Assembly: GCA_036274075.1 (NCBI GenBank)
Contig: DASUGK010000013.1
Location: forward strand, 1-64,000
Origin: CADEED01 sp036274075
GTDB taxonomy: Bacteria; Pseudomonadota; Gammaproteobacteria; Steroidobacterales; Steroidobacteraceae
Direction: 5' to 3'
Length of the DNA: 64,000 bases
Part shown: piece by piece, positions 46,188-54,943 of the stretch
Layout: each line of letters begins with the position of its first letter
How positions within the stretch are numbered: the stretch's first letter is position 1
Position numbers and translations under genes: made by a program
Notes under the pieces: model-generated
What the model was told of the DNA's origin: nothing
What the model saw: only the letters and a program-made list of their open reading frames with translations
Databases searched by the model: none

Positions 46188-46784
46188 ATGCAGCACGCCG
46201 CACCGCTGGCCCGGCTAATCGACGCGCTGCGTGCGCTGCCTGGAGTCGGCCCGAAGACCGCCCAGCGCATGGCCTTCCACCTGCTGCAGGGCGGGCGCGA
46301 CGGCGCGCGCACCCTGGCGACGGCACTGACCGAAGGGCTCGCGTCCATCCACCGTTGCAGGCGCTGCCGCATGCTCACCGACGGCGAATTGTGTTCGATC
46401 TGCGCCGCGCCCGGCCGCGACACCGCATTGTTGTGCGTGGTCGAATCACCCGCCGACGTAGTCGCGGTGGAGCTCTCGGGCAGTTACCGCGGACGCTATT
46501 TCGTGCTGCATGGGCATCTCTCACCGCTCGACGGCGTCGGGCCCGAGCAGATCGGCGCGCGCGAATTCGAAGCGCTGCTCGACTCGGGCGAGGTGCGCGA
46601 AGTCATCCTCGCCACCAACCCCACGGTCGAAGGTGAAGCCACCGCGCATTTCCTCGGCGAGCGCGCGGCCGCGCGCAAGATCCAGGCTAGCCGCATCGCG
46701 CACGGCGTGCCCATCGGGGGCGAGCTCGAATACGTGGACGGCGGCACGCTTGCACACGCACTGGCGGGGCGGCACTCGGTCTGA
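46188..46784 (+). CDS. recR: Recombination protein RecR
   Basis: 198 residues; loads RecA at gaps with RecF/RecO. An N-terminal helix-hairpin-helix LRALPGVGPKTAQRMAFHLL, the C4 zinc finger CRRCRMLTDGELCSIC near residue 57 and a Toprim domain with VVESPADVVAVE near 83 are seen. It converges with rsgA, with 42 bases between the stops. Confidence 0.97.
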   Translation: MQHAAPLARLIDALRALPGVGPKTAQRMAFHLLQGGRDGARTLATALTEGLASIHRCRRCRMLTDGELCSICAAPGRDTALLCVVESPADVVAVELSGSYRGRYFVLHGHLSPLDGVGPEQIGAREFEALLDSGEVREVILATNPTVEGEATAHFLGERAAARKIQASRIAHGVPIGGELEYVDGGTLAHALAGRHSV

Positions 46785-46826
46785 AGAGACTCGGGCTGGC
46801 GATCGTTGCGCGGCGGTCTCGGGCCG

Positions 46827-47753
46827 TCAGCTCCGCCGATGGCGCGGCCCCGGCCCGCGGGCCTCGACGAGATCCGAATACAGTCGCCGCAGCCGGCGGT
46901 AACTCTCATAACGGCGCGCCGATACTTCGCCGGTTTCCACGGCCTGGATCAACGCGCAGCCCGGCTCCTGCATGTGCCGGCAATCGAGGAACCGGCAGCC
47001 CGGGGCGAGCCGCATGGCCTCGGGGAAGCCCAGCGTTTTCGCATCGAGATGGTCGATGGCCGGCGCGAAATCGCGCACGCCGGGGGAATCGATGAGCGTG
47101 CCGCCGCAACGCAGGGCGTAGGCGCGCGACGCGGTGGTGGTGTGCCGGCCTTCCTCTTCGCGCATGAGCTCGCCGGTCTGCACTTCGGCGTCCGGCAGCA
47201 GCGCGCTGACCAGCGAGGATTTGCCCACGCCCGACTGCCCGACCAGCACGCTCACCGAATTCGCGAGCAGTCCCTCGAGCTCCGCGAGGCCGCTGCCGGA
47301 CTTCGCCGAGCAGGCGACGTGGCGATACCCCGCCTTGCCGAAGGCCTCGAGTTCCGCCGCGTCGACGGCATCGCCGAGATCCGCCTTGTTCACCGCGATC
47401 GCGCCGCGCAGTCCCGCGGACGTGGCCGCGCACAGGTAGCGATCGACGATGAAGAAATCCGGCTGCGGCAGCGGCGCGACCACGACGACCAGCTGGGTGA
47501 TGTTGGCGACCACGGCTTCGCTGGCGCCGCGCAGGTTCGCTCGTGCGAGCAGGGTGCGACGGGGCAGGACCTCGACGACCAGCACTTCGTCATGCGCGCG
47601 ATCGAACTCGCAGCGCACGCGATCGCCGCAGACGATGTTCAGCTTGCGCCCCGACGGCCGTGCGCGGCGCTGCCCGCCGGCCGCATCGCGCACCAGCAGG
47701 TGACGGCCGAAGGAAGCGATGACTTCCGCGTCGAATTCGTCGGCACTGGTCAT
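46827..47753 (-). CDS. rsgA: Ribosome small subunit GTPase RsgA
   Basis: 308 residues; checks late 30S assembly. An N-terminal OB fold is followed by a circularly permuted GTPase with motif order G4 NKAD (near residue 121), G1 GQSGVGKSSL (near 172) and G3 DSPGVRDF, then a zinc-binding tail with CRFLDCRHMQEPGC. Divergent from orn with 24 bases between the starts. Confidence 0.96.
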   Translation of the reverse strand: MTSADEFDAEVIASFGRHLLVRDAAGGQRRARPSGRKLNIVCGDRVRCEFDRAHDEVLVVEVLPRRTLLARANLRGASEAVVANITQLVVVVAPLPQPDFFIVDRYLCAATSAGLRGAIAVNKADLGDAVDAAELEAFGKAGYRHVACSAKSGSGLAELEGLLANSVSVLVGQSGVGKSSLVSALLPDAEVQTGELMREEEGRHTTTASRAYALRCGGTLIDSPGVRDFAPAIDHLDAKTLGFPEAMRLAPGCRFLDCRHMQEPGCALIQAVETGEVSARRYESYRRLRRLYSDLVEARGPGPRHRRS

Positions 47754-47777
47754 TCGTGTAGTATCGCGTCATTCCAT

Positions 47778-48335
47778 ATGCCGAGCAGCGACTATCTGGT
47801 CTGGATAGATCTCGAGATGACGGGACTCAAGCCCGACACCGACGTGATCATCGAAATGGCCACCATCGTCACCGACGCCAACCTCAACACCGTCGCCGAG
47901 GGGCCGGTCATCGCGATCCACCAGCCGGACGAGGTGCTGGACGCCATGGACGACTGGAACAAGCGCACCCACGGCGCCTCCGGGCTGCTCACGCGCGTGC
48001 GCGAGAGCAAGTACACCATGGCCAGCGCCGAGCAACGCACGCTCGAGGTCCTCAGGGTGCTGGTGGAGCCGAATTCCTCGCCGATGTGCGGCAACAGTAT
48101 CTGCCAGGACCGCCGTTTCCTCGCGCGCCACATGCCCACGCTCGAGAAGTTCTTCCACTACCGCAACCTCGACGTGAGCACGGTGAAGGAACTGGCGCGC
48201 CGCTGGGCGCCGGGCATCATCCCGGGCTTTTCCAAGCAGGGCACGCACAAGGCGCTGGACGACATCCAGGAATCGATCCGCGAGCTCGCGTACTACCGCC
48301 AGCACTTCTTCGCGCCGGCCTGTTCACGGCCGTGA
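47778..48335 (+). CDS. orn: Oligoribonuclease
   Basis: 185-residue 3'-5' exonuclease that removes dinucleotides, including pGpG from c-di-GMP turnover. DEDDh active-site motifs: WIDLEMTGL near residue 9, the ...DWNKRTHG block and HKALDDIQESI near 157. The ATG follows a TAGTAT box by 13 bases. The stop overlaps the next gene start (GTGA). Confidence 0.96.
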   Translation: MPSSDYLVWIDLEMTGLKPDTDVIIEMATIVTDANLNTVAEGPVIAIHQPDEVLDAMDDWNKRTHGASGLLTRVRESKYTMASAEQRTLEVLRVLVEPNSSPMCGNSICQDRRFLARHMPTLEKFFHYRNLDVSTVKELARRWAPGIIPGFSKQGTHKALDDIQESIRELAYYRQHFFAPACSRP

Positions 48336-49303
48336 ACCTGCGTATCCCCGATTTCGCCGACGTGGTGGCCGCGGCCTCGCGCGTGGGACCGCACGTGGTG
48401 CGCACGCCGGTGATGCACTCGGCGGCCTTCGATGCCCGCGCCGGGCGCCAGGTGTTCTTCAAGTGCGAGAACCTGCAGACCGGCGGCGCATTCAAGTACC
48501 GCGGCGCCATGAACGTGATGCTGCAGCTCGACCCCGCGCGCACGCCGCGCGTCATCACGCATTCATCGGGCAACCACGGCAATGCGCTGGCGCTGGCGGC
48601 GCGCGCCCGCGGCATCGAGGCCATCGTGATCGTGCCGCGCGATTCGGCGCGCTCCAAGATCGCGGCGATCCAGGCGGCCGGTGCGCGCGTCGAGCTCTGC
48701 GAGCCGGGCCTGCCGGCGCGTGAAAAACGCCTGGCGGAAATACTGGCGCAGGAACCCGCCGAGCTCGTGCACCCCTTCGACGACGACCGGATCATCGCGG
48801 GGCAGGGCACCGCGGCACTCGAAATGCTGACCGAGGTGTCCGGCCTCGACGTGATCAGCACGCCGGTCGGCGGCGGCGGACTCATCGGCGGTACGGCACT
48901 CGCGGCCAAGGCGATGTCGCCGGGCATCCGCGTGGTCGGCGCCGAGCCGGCACAGGCGGACGATGCCTTCCAGTCCTGGCGCAGCGGCAAGCGCTGCGCA
49001 GTAAACGCGCCGCAGACCATCGCCGACGGCCTGCGCGGGTCCATCGGCGTGCGCAATTTCGAGCTGCTGCGCAGCCACGTGGACGAAGTCGTGACGGTCG
49101 GCGAGGCGGAAATCGTCGCGGCCATGCGCGTGGTGCTCGACGACTTGAAGCTGCTCATCGAGCCATCCTCGGCCGTGCCGGTGGCCGCGGCACTCGCGGG
49201 CCGCCTGGGTGCCCCGGGCGCGCGCGTTGGCATCGTGCTGTCGGGCGGAAACGTGGACCTGGGGCTCTGCCCCTTCCTGCGAGGCGATTGTCCAGAAACG
49301 TAA
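48332..49303 (+). CDS. PLP-dependent threonine/serine dehydratase (serine racemase-like)
   Basis: 323-residue fold-type II PLP enzyme without a C-terminal ACT regulatory domain. The PLP lysine is in GGAFKYRGAMN near residue 55, with SSGNHGNALA near 80, the phosphate-binding glycine run GGGGLIGG near 182 and SGGN near 309. Such enzymes deaminate serine or threonine or racemise serine; these cannot be told apart here. The start is a GTG overlapping the orn stop by four bases. Confidence 0.88.
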   Translation: MNLRIPDFADVVAAASRVGPHVVRTPVMHSAAFDARAGRQVFFKCENLQTGGAFKYRGAMNVMLQLDPARTPRVITHSSGNHGNALALAARARGIEAIVIVPRDSARSKIAAIQAAGARVELCEPGLPAREKRLAEILAQEPAELVHPFDDDRIIAGQGTAALEMLTEVSGLDVISTPVGGGGLIGGTALAAKAMSPGIRVVGAEPAQADDAFQSWRSGKRCAVNAPQTIADGLRGSIGVRNFELLRSHVDEVVTVGEAEIVAAMRVVLDDLKLLIEPSSAVPVAAALAGRLGAPGARVGIVLSGGNVDLGLCPFLRGDCPET

Positions 49304-49310
49304 AAAATAC

Positions 49311-49355
49311 TTTACATCCACCTTCCTCGAGATGTAATGTATACCTTACATCTCG
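49311..49355 (+). promoter_or_regulatory. Operator and promoter of the membrane protein/XRE pair
   Basis: A perfect inverted repeat CGAGATGTAA / TTACATCTCG (49328-49337 and 49346-49355, 8-base spacer) is preceded by another TTACATC at 49312-49318, giving three half-sites. A sigma-70-like promoter overlaps them: TTTACA at 49311, a 16-base gap, TGTAAT at 49333. The ribosome-binding site GGAGG (49355-49359) starts at the last base of the right arm, and the ATG is at 49367. The natural candidate to bind here is the XRE protein encoded at 50008. Confidence 0.75.
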
Positions 49356-49366
49356 GAGGTTCGTGT

Positions 49367-50011
49367 ATGTGGTCATCTCGGCGTATCTGGGCGGTCCTGC
49401 TCGGTTTGGCGGTCGTCTCCTTCATCGGCGACCTTTTCGGCCCTGCCGGGCGCTGGTGGGGCGTGGACATTGGTGCCACGGCGGCGGCGGTGTTCCACCT
49501 GGCGCTGATCGGCTCGGCGATCCTGGTCGGGATCAGGCGACGCGACGTGCTCCCGGAGACCTGGTCATTGGCGGAGGGGAGAGCCTGGTTGGGCCTGGCC
49601 TTCATGACCATGATCCTGCTGGCCTTCGCCAAGCTGCTCTGGAACCTGTGGCTGCTGCCTGAAGTACCGACGCGTCTGTCAGACGTGCCCGCGGGGCATT
49701 TCCTGCGCGAGCTGGTGCTGATCTACATCGTCTGGCTGGTGATTTCGCAGCTGCTGGGCCGCGGCGCCGGCCCCGTCGAACTCGACGAGCGCGACCTGCG
49801 CATGCAGGTCCGGGCCAACCGCGTGGGCGACTGGGCGCTGATCGCGGCGATTTTCCAGTGCATCATGGTGCTCGCGCTGTTTCCCGCGGTGCTGCTGCAG
49901 TGGTGGCTCGCGCCGCTGATCCTCGCCCACGCGCTGATCGGCTTCCTCATCATCAGGTCGCTGGTGGAACACGTCGCGCTGGTGGCCGGCTACGCGTGGG
50001 CGCGGCGATGA
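49367..50011 (+). CDS. Polytopic membrane protein, function unknown
   Basis: 214 residues with about six hydrophobic segments (first at about 6-24, others near 38-58, 76-98, 110-130, 156-178 and 182-205). A conserved-looking charged loop VELDERDLRMQVRANR lies near residue 147. I do not recognise a function. It is cotranscribed with the small XRE regulator through an ATGA overlap, an arrangement known for stress- or toxin-response pairs in which the regulator controls its own membrane partner. Confidence 0.85.
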   Translation: MWSSRRIWAVLLGLAVVSFIGDLFGPAGRWWGVDIGATAAAVFHLALIGSAILVGIRRRDVLPETWSLAEGRAWLGLAFMTMILLAFAKLLWNLWLLPEVPTRLSDVPAGHFLRELVLIYIVWLVISQLLGRGAGPVELDERDLRMQVRANRVGDWALIAAIFQCIMVLALFPAVLLQWWLAPLILAHALIGFLIIRSLVEHVALVAGYAWARR

Positions 50012-50223
50012 GCGACGTCGTCATCAGCAACCGGATTCGCGCCCTGCGCCAGGCGCGCGGGGTGACCCAGGAACAGCTGGCGGCGGCGTGCACGGTGACT
50101 CGCCAGACCATCATCGCGCTCGAAGCGGGCAAGTATTCACCGTCGCTGGAACTCGCATTCAAACTCGCATTCGCACTCGAGCGCAACCTCGAAGACGTTT
50201 TTCAATGCGAGCAAAAAAAATAG
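50008..50223 (+). CDS. Small XRE-family transcriptional regulator
   Basis: 71 residues, essentially one helix-turn-helix domain: NRIRALRQARGVTQEQLA and VTRQTIIALEAGKYSPSLEL. This type of short XRE protein usually autoregulates the operon it sits in. The palindromic TTACATC/GATGTAA sites upstream of the pair are its probable targets (inference). The ATG overlaps the membrane protein stop by four bases. Confidence 0.92.
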   Translation: MSDVVISNRIRALRQARGVTQEQLAAACTVTRQTIIALEAGKYSPSLELAFKLAFALERNLEDVFQCEQKK

Positions 50224-50268
50224 CGGCGCGCGAACTGCATCACGCCCGATTGGCTTGAGATTTGCGTC

Positions 50269-50296
50269 TTGAATCATCGTCTTGGTCCGTTATATT
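50269..50296 (+). promoter_or_regulatory. Promoter of the DUF1249 gene
   Basis: TTGAAT at 50269 and TATATT at 50291 with a 16-base gap. The expected start near 50303 is only about two bases before the ATG at 50305, so the transcript would be practically leaderless. Confidence 0.65.
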
Positions 50297-50304
50297 CGGG
50301 ACAG

Positions 50305-50760
50305 ATGATCAGTGACACGTTATCCATCGTCTCCTGGCGCTCGCGGCCGCGCAGTTTCGTCGCGCTGATGTCGCTGTACGAGAGCAATTACCTGCGGCTC
50401 GCGTCGCTGGCCGGCGACCTGCGCCGCCTGCCGGATACCTGCGTGTCGCGCGTGCCCGACGACTGTGACCTGCGTCTCAGCGTCACCGAGCGATCGCCCT
50501 ACACGACGAGCTTCGATCTCACCTACCTGTTCGCGGCGGAGTCCGGCATCACTACCTACCCGGACATGCGGGTGCGCATCTACCACGATGCGCGGCTGGT
50601 CGAGGCGCAGGAATGGGCGACGCAGCACGACCACGAAGCCCTGCGGCGCCTGCGCGGCGTGGCGGAGCGTGAACTGGATCAGCGTTGGGCCCGCAATACG
50701 ATGTTAAATAAGTGGCTGGAGTACTGCATCGATCGCGGCCACGGGTTTCGCGCCTCATGA
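50305..50760 (+). CDS. DUF1249 (YqiB-like) protein
   Basis: 151-residue soluble protein of the DUF1249 family, function unknown. Family-type features are LMSLYESNYLRL near the N-terminus, YTTSFDLTYLF near residue 67 and a C-terminal NKWLEYCIDRGHGF. In E. coli yqiB sits near nudF and cpdA; neither is found here. ATG 50305 follows a clear promoter directly. Confidence 0.85.
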   Translation: MISDTLSIVSWRSRPRSFVALMSLYESNYLRLASLAGDLRRLPDTCVSRVPDDCDLRLSVTERSPYTTSFDLTYLFAAESGITTYPDMRVRIYHDARLVEAQEWATQHDHEALRRLRGVAERELDQRWARNTMLNKWLEYCIDRGHGFRAS

Positions 50761-50781
50761 ACCCGCTCCGCGCAGGGGTCT

Positions 50782-51840
50782 ATGAAAGCGTTGAAGCCGT
50801 TCGGCCTGTTCGGCGGTAACGAATCCACCACTGCAGACACGCCCGAAGACGGGCGTGTCGTCGAGCTTTTCCGCAGCCGGGCCGAACTGCGCAAGCAACA
50901 CGAAGAGCTGGGACAGGAGCTGCAGCGCCTGCGCGACCGCCTCAAGCAGCAGGAAGCGGCCACGGTCCGCACCCAGGAAATGTACGCGGCGCTCGAATCG
51001 CGCCTCGAGTCGGCCGACACCGGGCTGTCCACCCTGGTCTTCTATCACCTGCGCGCCTTGTGGGGCGACGGGCGCGAGATCATCGCCGCGCTGGTCCAGG
51101 ACCTGGCGGCCAAGCAGGACGAACGCGAGCGCAAGGCCTTCGCGCTCGAGGGCAACCGCCGTCAGTTCCAGTTGCGCAAGGACAGCGAGCAGCAGCTGCG
51201 CCAGGCGGAATCCCAGATCGTCGCCGCGCGCCAGGAGCTCGCGGCGCTGGATGCGCGCATCGCGAAACTCGACAAGTGGTGGCATCGCTGGGAGCGGCCG
51301 AAGGTCGCGGCGCAGCGGCCCGCGCTGCAGGCCGCGCTGGAGGCGGCGGAGCGTGCACTGCAGGGCGCACGTGCGCGCTGCGAGCAGGTCGAGAAGGCCG
51401 GCGCGGGGGATTTTCCCGGCATCTCCGTCGAGGCGAAACGCGCCATCAACATCGCCGCGATTGCCTGCGCCGAAGTGCTGTGCCTGCGCCTGGCACGCAC
51501 CAACATGGTGGCCGCGGCGCGCACCGCGATGTCGCGGCGCGAACCCAGCGAACACTACGGCGATCTCGCCGCCTGCGTGTCCATCATGAGCGACATCGTG
51601 AAGGCGCGTAACCTGCTCAAGCAGCGTGCCGGCCTCACGCAGGAAGTCGCGCAACGCAGCGAACGCCTGCGCGGCTCGGCTACCTACCTCGGTGAATTCG
51701 AGACCGTGCCCATCCCCGAATCGTGCGCGGTGTCGGAAGGCGACGTGCTCGCGCACGGCTCGCAGGGCGTGAGCGCGGCCAAACTACCGAACGTGCTGGC
51801 CGAGGATACCTGGGACCTGTTCAAGGTCCTGTTGCGTTGA
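50782..51840 (+). CDS. Coiled-coil protein of unknown function
   Basis: 352 residues, not recognised. Two long charged heptad-type regions (about 30-75 and 115-205, rich in Glu, Arg, Gln and Leu) suggest coiled coils. A more hydrophobic helical segment with AKRAINIAAIACAEVLCLRL lies near residue 218, and the C-terminus ends in a short globular-looking part (ESCAVSEGDVLAHGSQG). No signal peptide. It follows the DUF1249 gene by 21 bases and its last 20 bases overlap the end of the converging RND gene. Confidence 0.8.
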   Translation: MKALKPFGLFGGNESTTADTPEDGRVVELFRSRAELRKQHEELGQELQRLRDRLKQQEAATVRTQEMYAALESRLESADTGLSTLVFYHLRALWGDGREIIAALVQDLAAKQDERERKAFALEGNRRQFQLRKDSEQQLRQAESQIVAARQELAALDARIAKLDKWWHRWERPKVAAQRPALQAALEAAERALQGARARCEQVEKAGAGDFPGISVEAKRAINIAAIACAEVLCLRLARTNMVAAARTAMSRREPSEHYGDLAACVSIMSDIVKARNLLKQRAGLTQEVAQRSERLRGSATYLGEFETVPIPESCAVSEGDVLAHGSQGVSAAKLPNVLAEDTWDLFKVLLR

Positions 51841-54800
51841 CCGTTGCCGCCCCGGGCGCCGTCTCCACGACGCGCGTGCGCCGCATGAAGCGCTTGACCC
51901 GCTCGGCGCCATTGTCTATCCACACGTAGAACGCCGGCACCACGAACAGCGACATGACCGCGCCGGCCATCAGCCCGCCCATGATGGAGCGGGCCATGGG
52001 CGCGTACGATGGCCCGCCACCGCCCACCGCCAGTGAAGCGTCGCCGGCCGCGAGCGGCAGCAGCCCGAGGGAAGCGGTCAGCGTCGTCATGAGGATGGGG
52101 CGCAGCCGGTCCCGGCCGGCCTGCACGATGGCCGCCATGCGTTCCATGCCGGCATTGCGCAACTCGTTGATGTGCGCCACCAGCACGATGCCGATGTTCA
52201 CCACCACGCCGATCAGGATCTGCACGCCGATGAAGGCCATCAGCGTGATCGTGGTGCGCGTGACGAACAGCAGCCAGATCACCCCCACGATGGCCATGAA
52301 GATGGAGGTGATGATGGACATCGGGTACACGGTGCTCTCGAACACCGCGGCCATGACCAGGTAGATCATGGCGATGGCCAGCAGCAGGTTGAACAGCATG
52401 GTTTGCGTGTTCTCGTCCTGCTGGTCGAAGCCCTTGCCGAGTTTCCACGAGTAGCCGGCCGGCAGCTGGTAATTGTTCATGAGCGCCTCGACTTCCTTGC
52501 CGACGGCGTCGAGCGTGGCGTCTTCCTTCACGTTGCCCGTGATCGCCACCGAGGTCAGCCGGTCGAGCCGCTCGATGGAGCGCGGGCCCTTGGCGATGCG
52601 GAAATCGGCGACCGCGGACAGCGGCACGCGCGTGCCGCTGGGCAGGTAGATGGGGAACTCCGCCAGGTTGTCGATGCTCTGGCGGTCGGATTCGCGGAAT
52701 GCCAGCCGCAGCGTGAGCTCGCGCTCGGTGCCGCGGAACTCGCGCAGGCGGTCACCGCGCATGCCGGCCGCCACGGCCTGGGCCACGTCGCCCGAGGTCA
52801 GGCCGAGGGCGGCCGCGCGCTGGCGATTCACCACGACCTGCACTTCCTCGTCGCCTTCGCGCGCCTCGGAGCGCACGGCCTCGAGGCCTTTCACGGTCGA
52901 CATGACGCGCGCCACCTCGTCGGCGAGCTCCGCGAGTTTCTCGGTCGACTCGCCGGTGAGCTGCACGCTGAAGCGCTGTCCGCCCATCGAGTTGGCGTCA
53001 TCCCACTTGAAGCTGGGCTTGCCGATGATGATCTCGGGGATGCCTTCCTGCGCCTTGGCGATGAACTCCTGCGCCCTGGGGCCGCCTTCGTCGCGCGGCT
53101 TGAGCACGACGATCGAGAAGGCCTCGGTCTGGTCGTACACCGAGTAGAAACTCTTGATGCCGAGTTCTTCGCGGCGCGCTTCGAAATGCTTTTCGACCGT
53201 GCTCACCGCCGCTTCCACGCGGTCGATGGGATGCGAGCCCTTGATGTTGTAACCGAGGAAGACCTGGTTGCCGCCGTCCTGCGCGCCCGGATCGAACTTG
53301 AGGAATTTTCCGGGGAACATCGAGGAGATGACGATGAGCCCGACGGTGAGCAGCAATACCGCCACCAGCGCGAGCAGCGTCCAGCCGCGGTGATGGATGC
53401 TCCAGTCGAGCGCGCGCGTGTAACGGTCCTGCAGCTTCGAGATCCAGCTCGAGCTGTCGGGCGGCGGCGGCGCGGCGAACCGAGAGGTGGCCATGGGGAT
53501 CAGGGTTTGCGCGACGATCAGCGACGCCACCATCGCGACGCAGATCGGGATGGCGGCATGAGTCAGCCAGATCGAGATCTGGTTGTTGGAGCCGAACAGG
53601 ATGGGCAGGAACACGACCACGCAGGTGGAAGTGCCGGCCAGGGTCGCCACGCCGACTTCCCTGACGCCCGCGAGTGTCGCGGCTTGCGGGTTGCCGGGAT
53701 CGAGCTGGCGGTGGCGGTACACGCTTTCGGTGACCACGACGGCGTTGTCCACCAGCATGCCGATGGCCAGCATCATGCCCATCATCGACATCACGTTGAT
53801 GGTGAGCCCGAGGAAGTACATCACCGCCAGCGTGGCCAGCAGCGACAGCGGCACGGCCGCGCTGACGATGAGCGTAGTCGGCCAGTGGCGCAGGAACATG
53901 AACAGCACGAGGAAGGCGAGGGCGGCGCCGATCAGCCCGGCCTCGGTGAGATCCGCCAGCGAGCTGCGGATGGCTTCGGCCTGGTTGTCGACGATGAACA
54001 CGGTGATGCCCTGCATCTGCGGCAGGGCCTTGTTCTTCTCGATGACGGCCAGCACGTGGTCGACGACTTCGACGACGTTGGCCTGCGTGGACTTGAACAC
54101 GTCCAGGCCCACCGCGGGCCGGCCATCGAGATGCCGGCGACGCAGGATCTCGGGACTCACCAGTTCCACGCTGGCCACGTCGCCCACGCGGACATTGCCC
54201 CGGATGGTCAGGTTGCGGATCTCGTCGAGCGAACGGAATTCACCGATCGGACGCACCATGAGCCGTTCGCCGAAGCCGGTGATCTGGCCGGCGCCGACCG
54301 AGAAGTTGCTCTTCTCCAGCAGTTGCACGAGCTGGCGGATGTCGACGCCATGCGCCGCGAGGCGGCCCGGGTCGACCAGGATGCGCACTTCACGCGCCTC
54401 GACGCCCGCCAGTTCCACGCGCGCCACGCCGTCGAGCCGCTCGATGGGCTTCTTGAAGTAGCGATCCAGGAGGTCGTACTGCGAGGAGAGATCCTGGTCC
54501 GCCGAGAAACGCACCGTGAGCATGGGTGAGTCGGCGGTCGACGCCATCCACATCCACATGCGGTCGGCGGTTTTCGGCAGCTGCGAGCGCACCGAGTCGA
54601 GTTTGTTGCGCACCTCGAAGCCGGCGGTGTTGATGTCCGTGCCCCAGGCGAAGCGGATCTCGAAGCGTGCGTCCTGGTCGCTCGACGTCGAGCGGATTTC
54701 CTCGATGCCGGGCAGCGTGGCGAGCGCATCCTCGATGGGGCGCGTGACCAGCTCCTCGGTCTCCTCGGGCGTCGAGCCGGGATAGGGCACGCCGGCACCC

Positions 54801-54934
54801 ATGAACGGAAAACTCACGTCAGGATATTGCTCGAGCGGCAGCAGCCGCGACGACACCAGGCCGATGACGGCCACCGCGGCGAACACCATGAGCGTGGTGA
54901 CCGGGCGGCGCAGCGCGAAGTCGGTGTGCACCAT
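51821..54934 (-). CDS. RND efflux permease 2 (AcrB/MdtC-like)
   Basis: 1037-residue inner-membrane proton-driven transporter with the standard 12-helix RND layout and two large periplasmic loops. The N-terminus FALRRPVTTLMVFAAV and the TM4 motif GMLVDNAVVVTESV (near residue 395) are typical; the usual Asp-Asp pair of AcrB is Asp-Asn here. It is the third gene of the operon after the adaptor and permease 1. Two different permeases with one adaptor recall MdtABC, where they form a mixed trimer. No outer-membrane factor gene follows. Confidence 0.93.
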   Translation of the reverse strand: MVHTDFALRRPVTTLMVFAAVAVIGLVSSRLLPLEQYPDVSFPFMGAGVPYPGSTPEETEELVTRPIEDALATLPGIEEIRSTSSDQDARFEIRFAWGTDINTAGFEVRNKLDSVRSQLPKTADRMWMWMASTADSPMLTVRFSADQDLSSQYDLLDRYFKKPIERLDGVARVELAGVEAREVRILVDPGRLAAHGVDIRQLVQLLEKSNFSVGAGQITGFGERLMVRPIGEFRSLDEIRNLTIRGNVRVGDVASVELVSPEILRRRHLDGRPAVGLDVFKSTQANVVEVVDHVLAVIEKNKALPQMQGITVFIVDNQAEAIRSSLADLTEAGLIGAALAFLVLFMFLRHWPTTLIVSAAVPLSLLATLAVMYFLGLTINVMSMMGMMLAIGMLVDNAVVVTESVYRHRQLDPGNPQAATLAGVREVGVATLAGTSTCVVVFLPILFGSNNQISIWLTHAAIPICVAMVASLIVAQTLIPMATSRFAAPPPPDSSSWISKLQDRYTRALDWSIHHRGWTLLALVAVLLLTVGLIVISSMFPGKFLKFDPGAQDGGNQVFLGYNIKGSHPIDRVEAAVSTVEKHFEARREELGIKSFYSVYDQTEAFSIVVLKPRDEGGPRAQEFIAKAQEGIPEIIIGKPSFKWDDANSMGGQRFSVQLTGESTEKLAELADEVARVMSTVKGLEAVRSEAREGDEEVQVVVNRQRAAALGLTSGDVAQAVAAGMRGDRLREFRGTERELTLRLAFRESDRQSIDNLAEFPIYLPSGTRVPLSAVADFRIAKGPRSIERLDRLTSVAITGNVKEDATLDAVGKEVEALMNNYQLPAGYSWKLGKGFDQQDENTQTMLFNLLLAIAMIYLVMAAVFESTVYPMSIITSIFMAIVGVIWLLFVTRTTITLMAFIGVQILIGVVVNIGIVLVAHINELRNAGMERMAAIVQAGRDRLRPILMTTLTASLGLLPLAAGDASLAVGGGGPSYAPMARSIMGGLMAGAVMSLFVVPAFYVWIDNGAERVKRFMRRTRVVETAPGAATVNATGP

Positions 54935-54943
54935 GGCGGTGTC

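Noticed and set aside
52172..54529. Plus-strand open frame of 785 codons
   Set aside because: Antisense shadow of RND permease 2 with the same biased composition and no recognisable motif.
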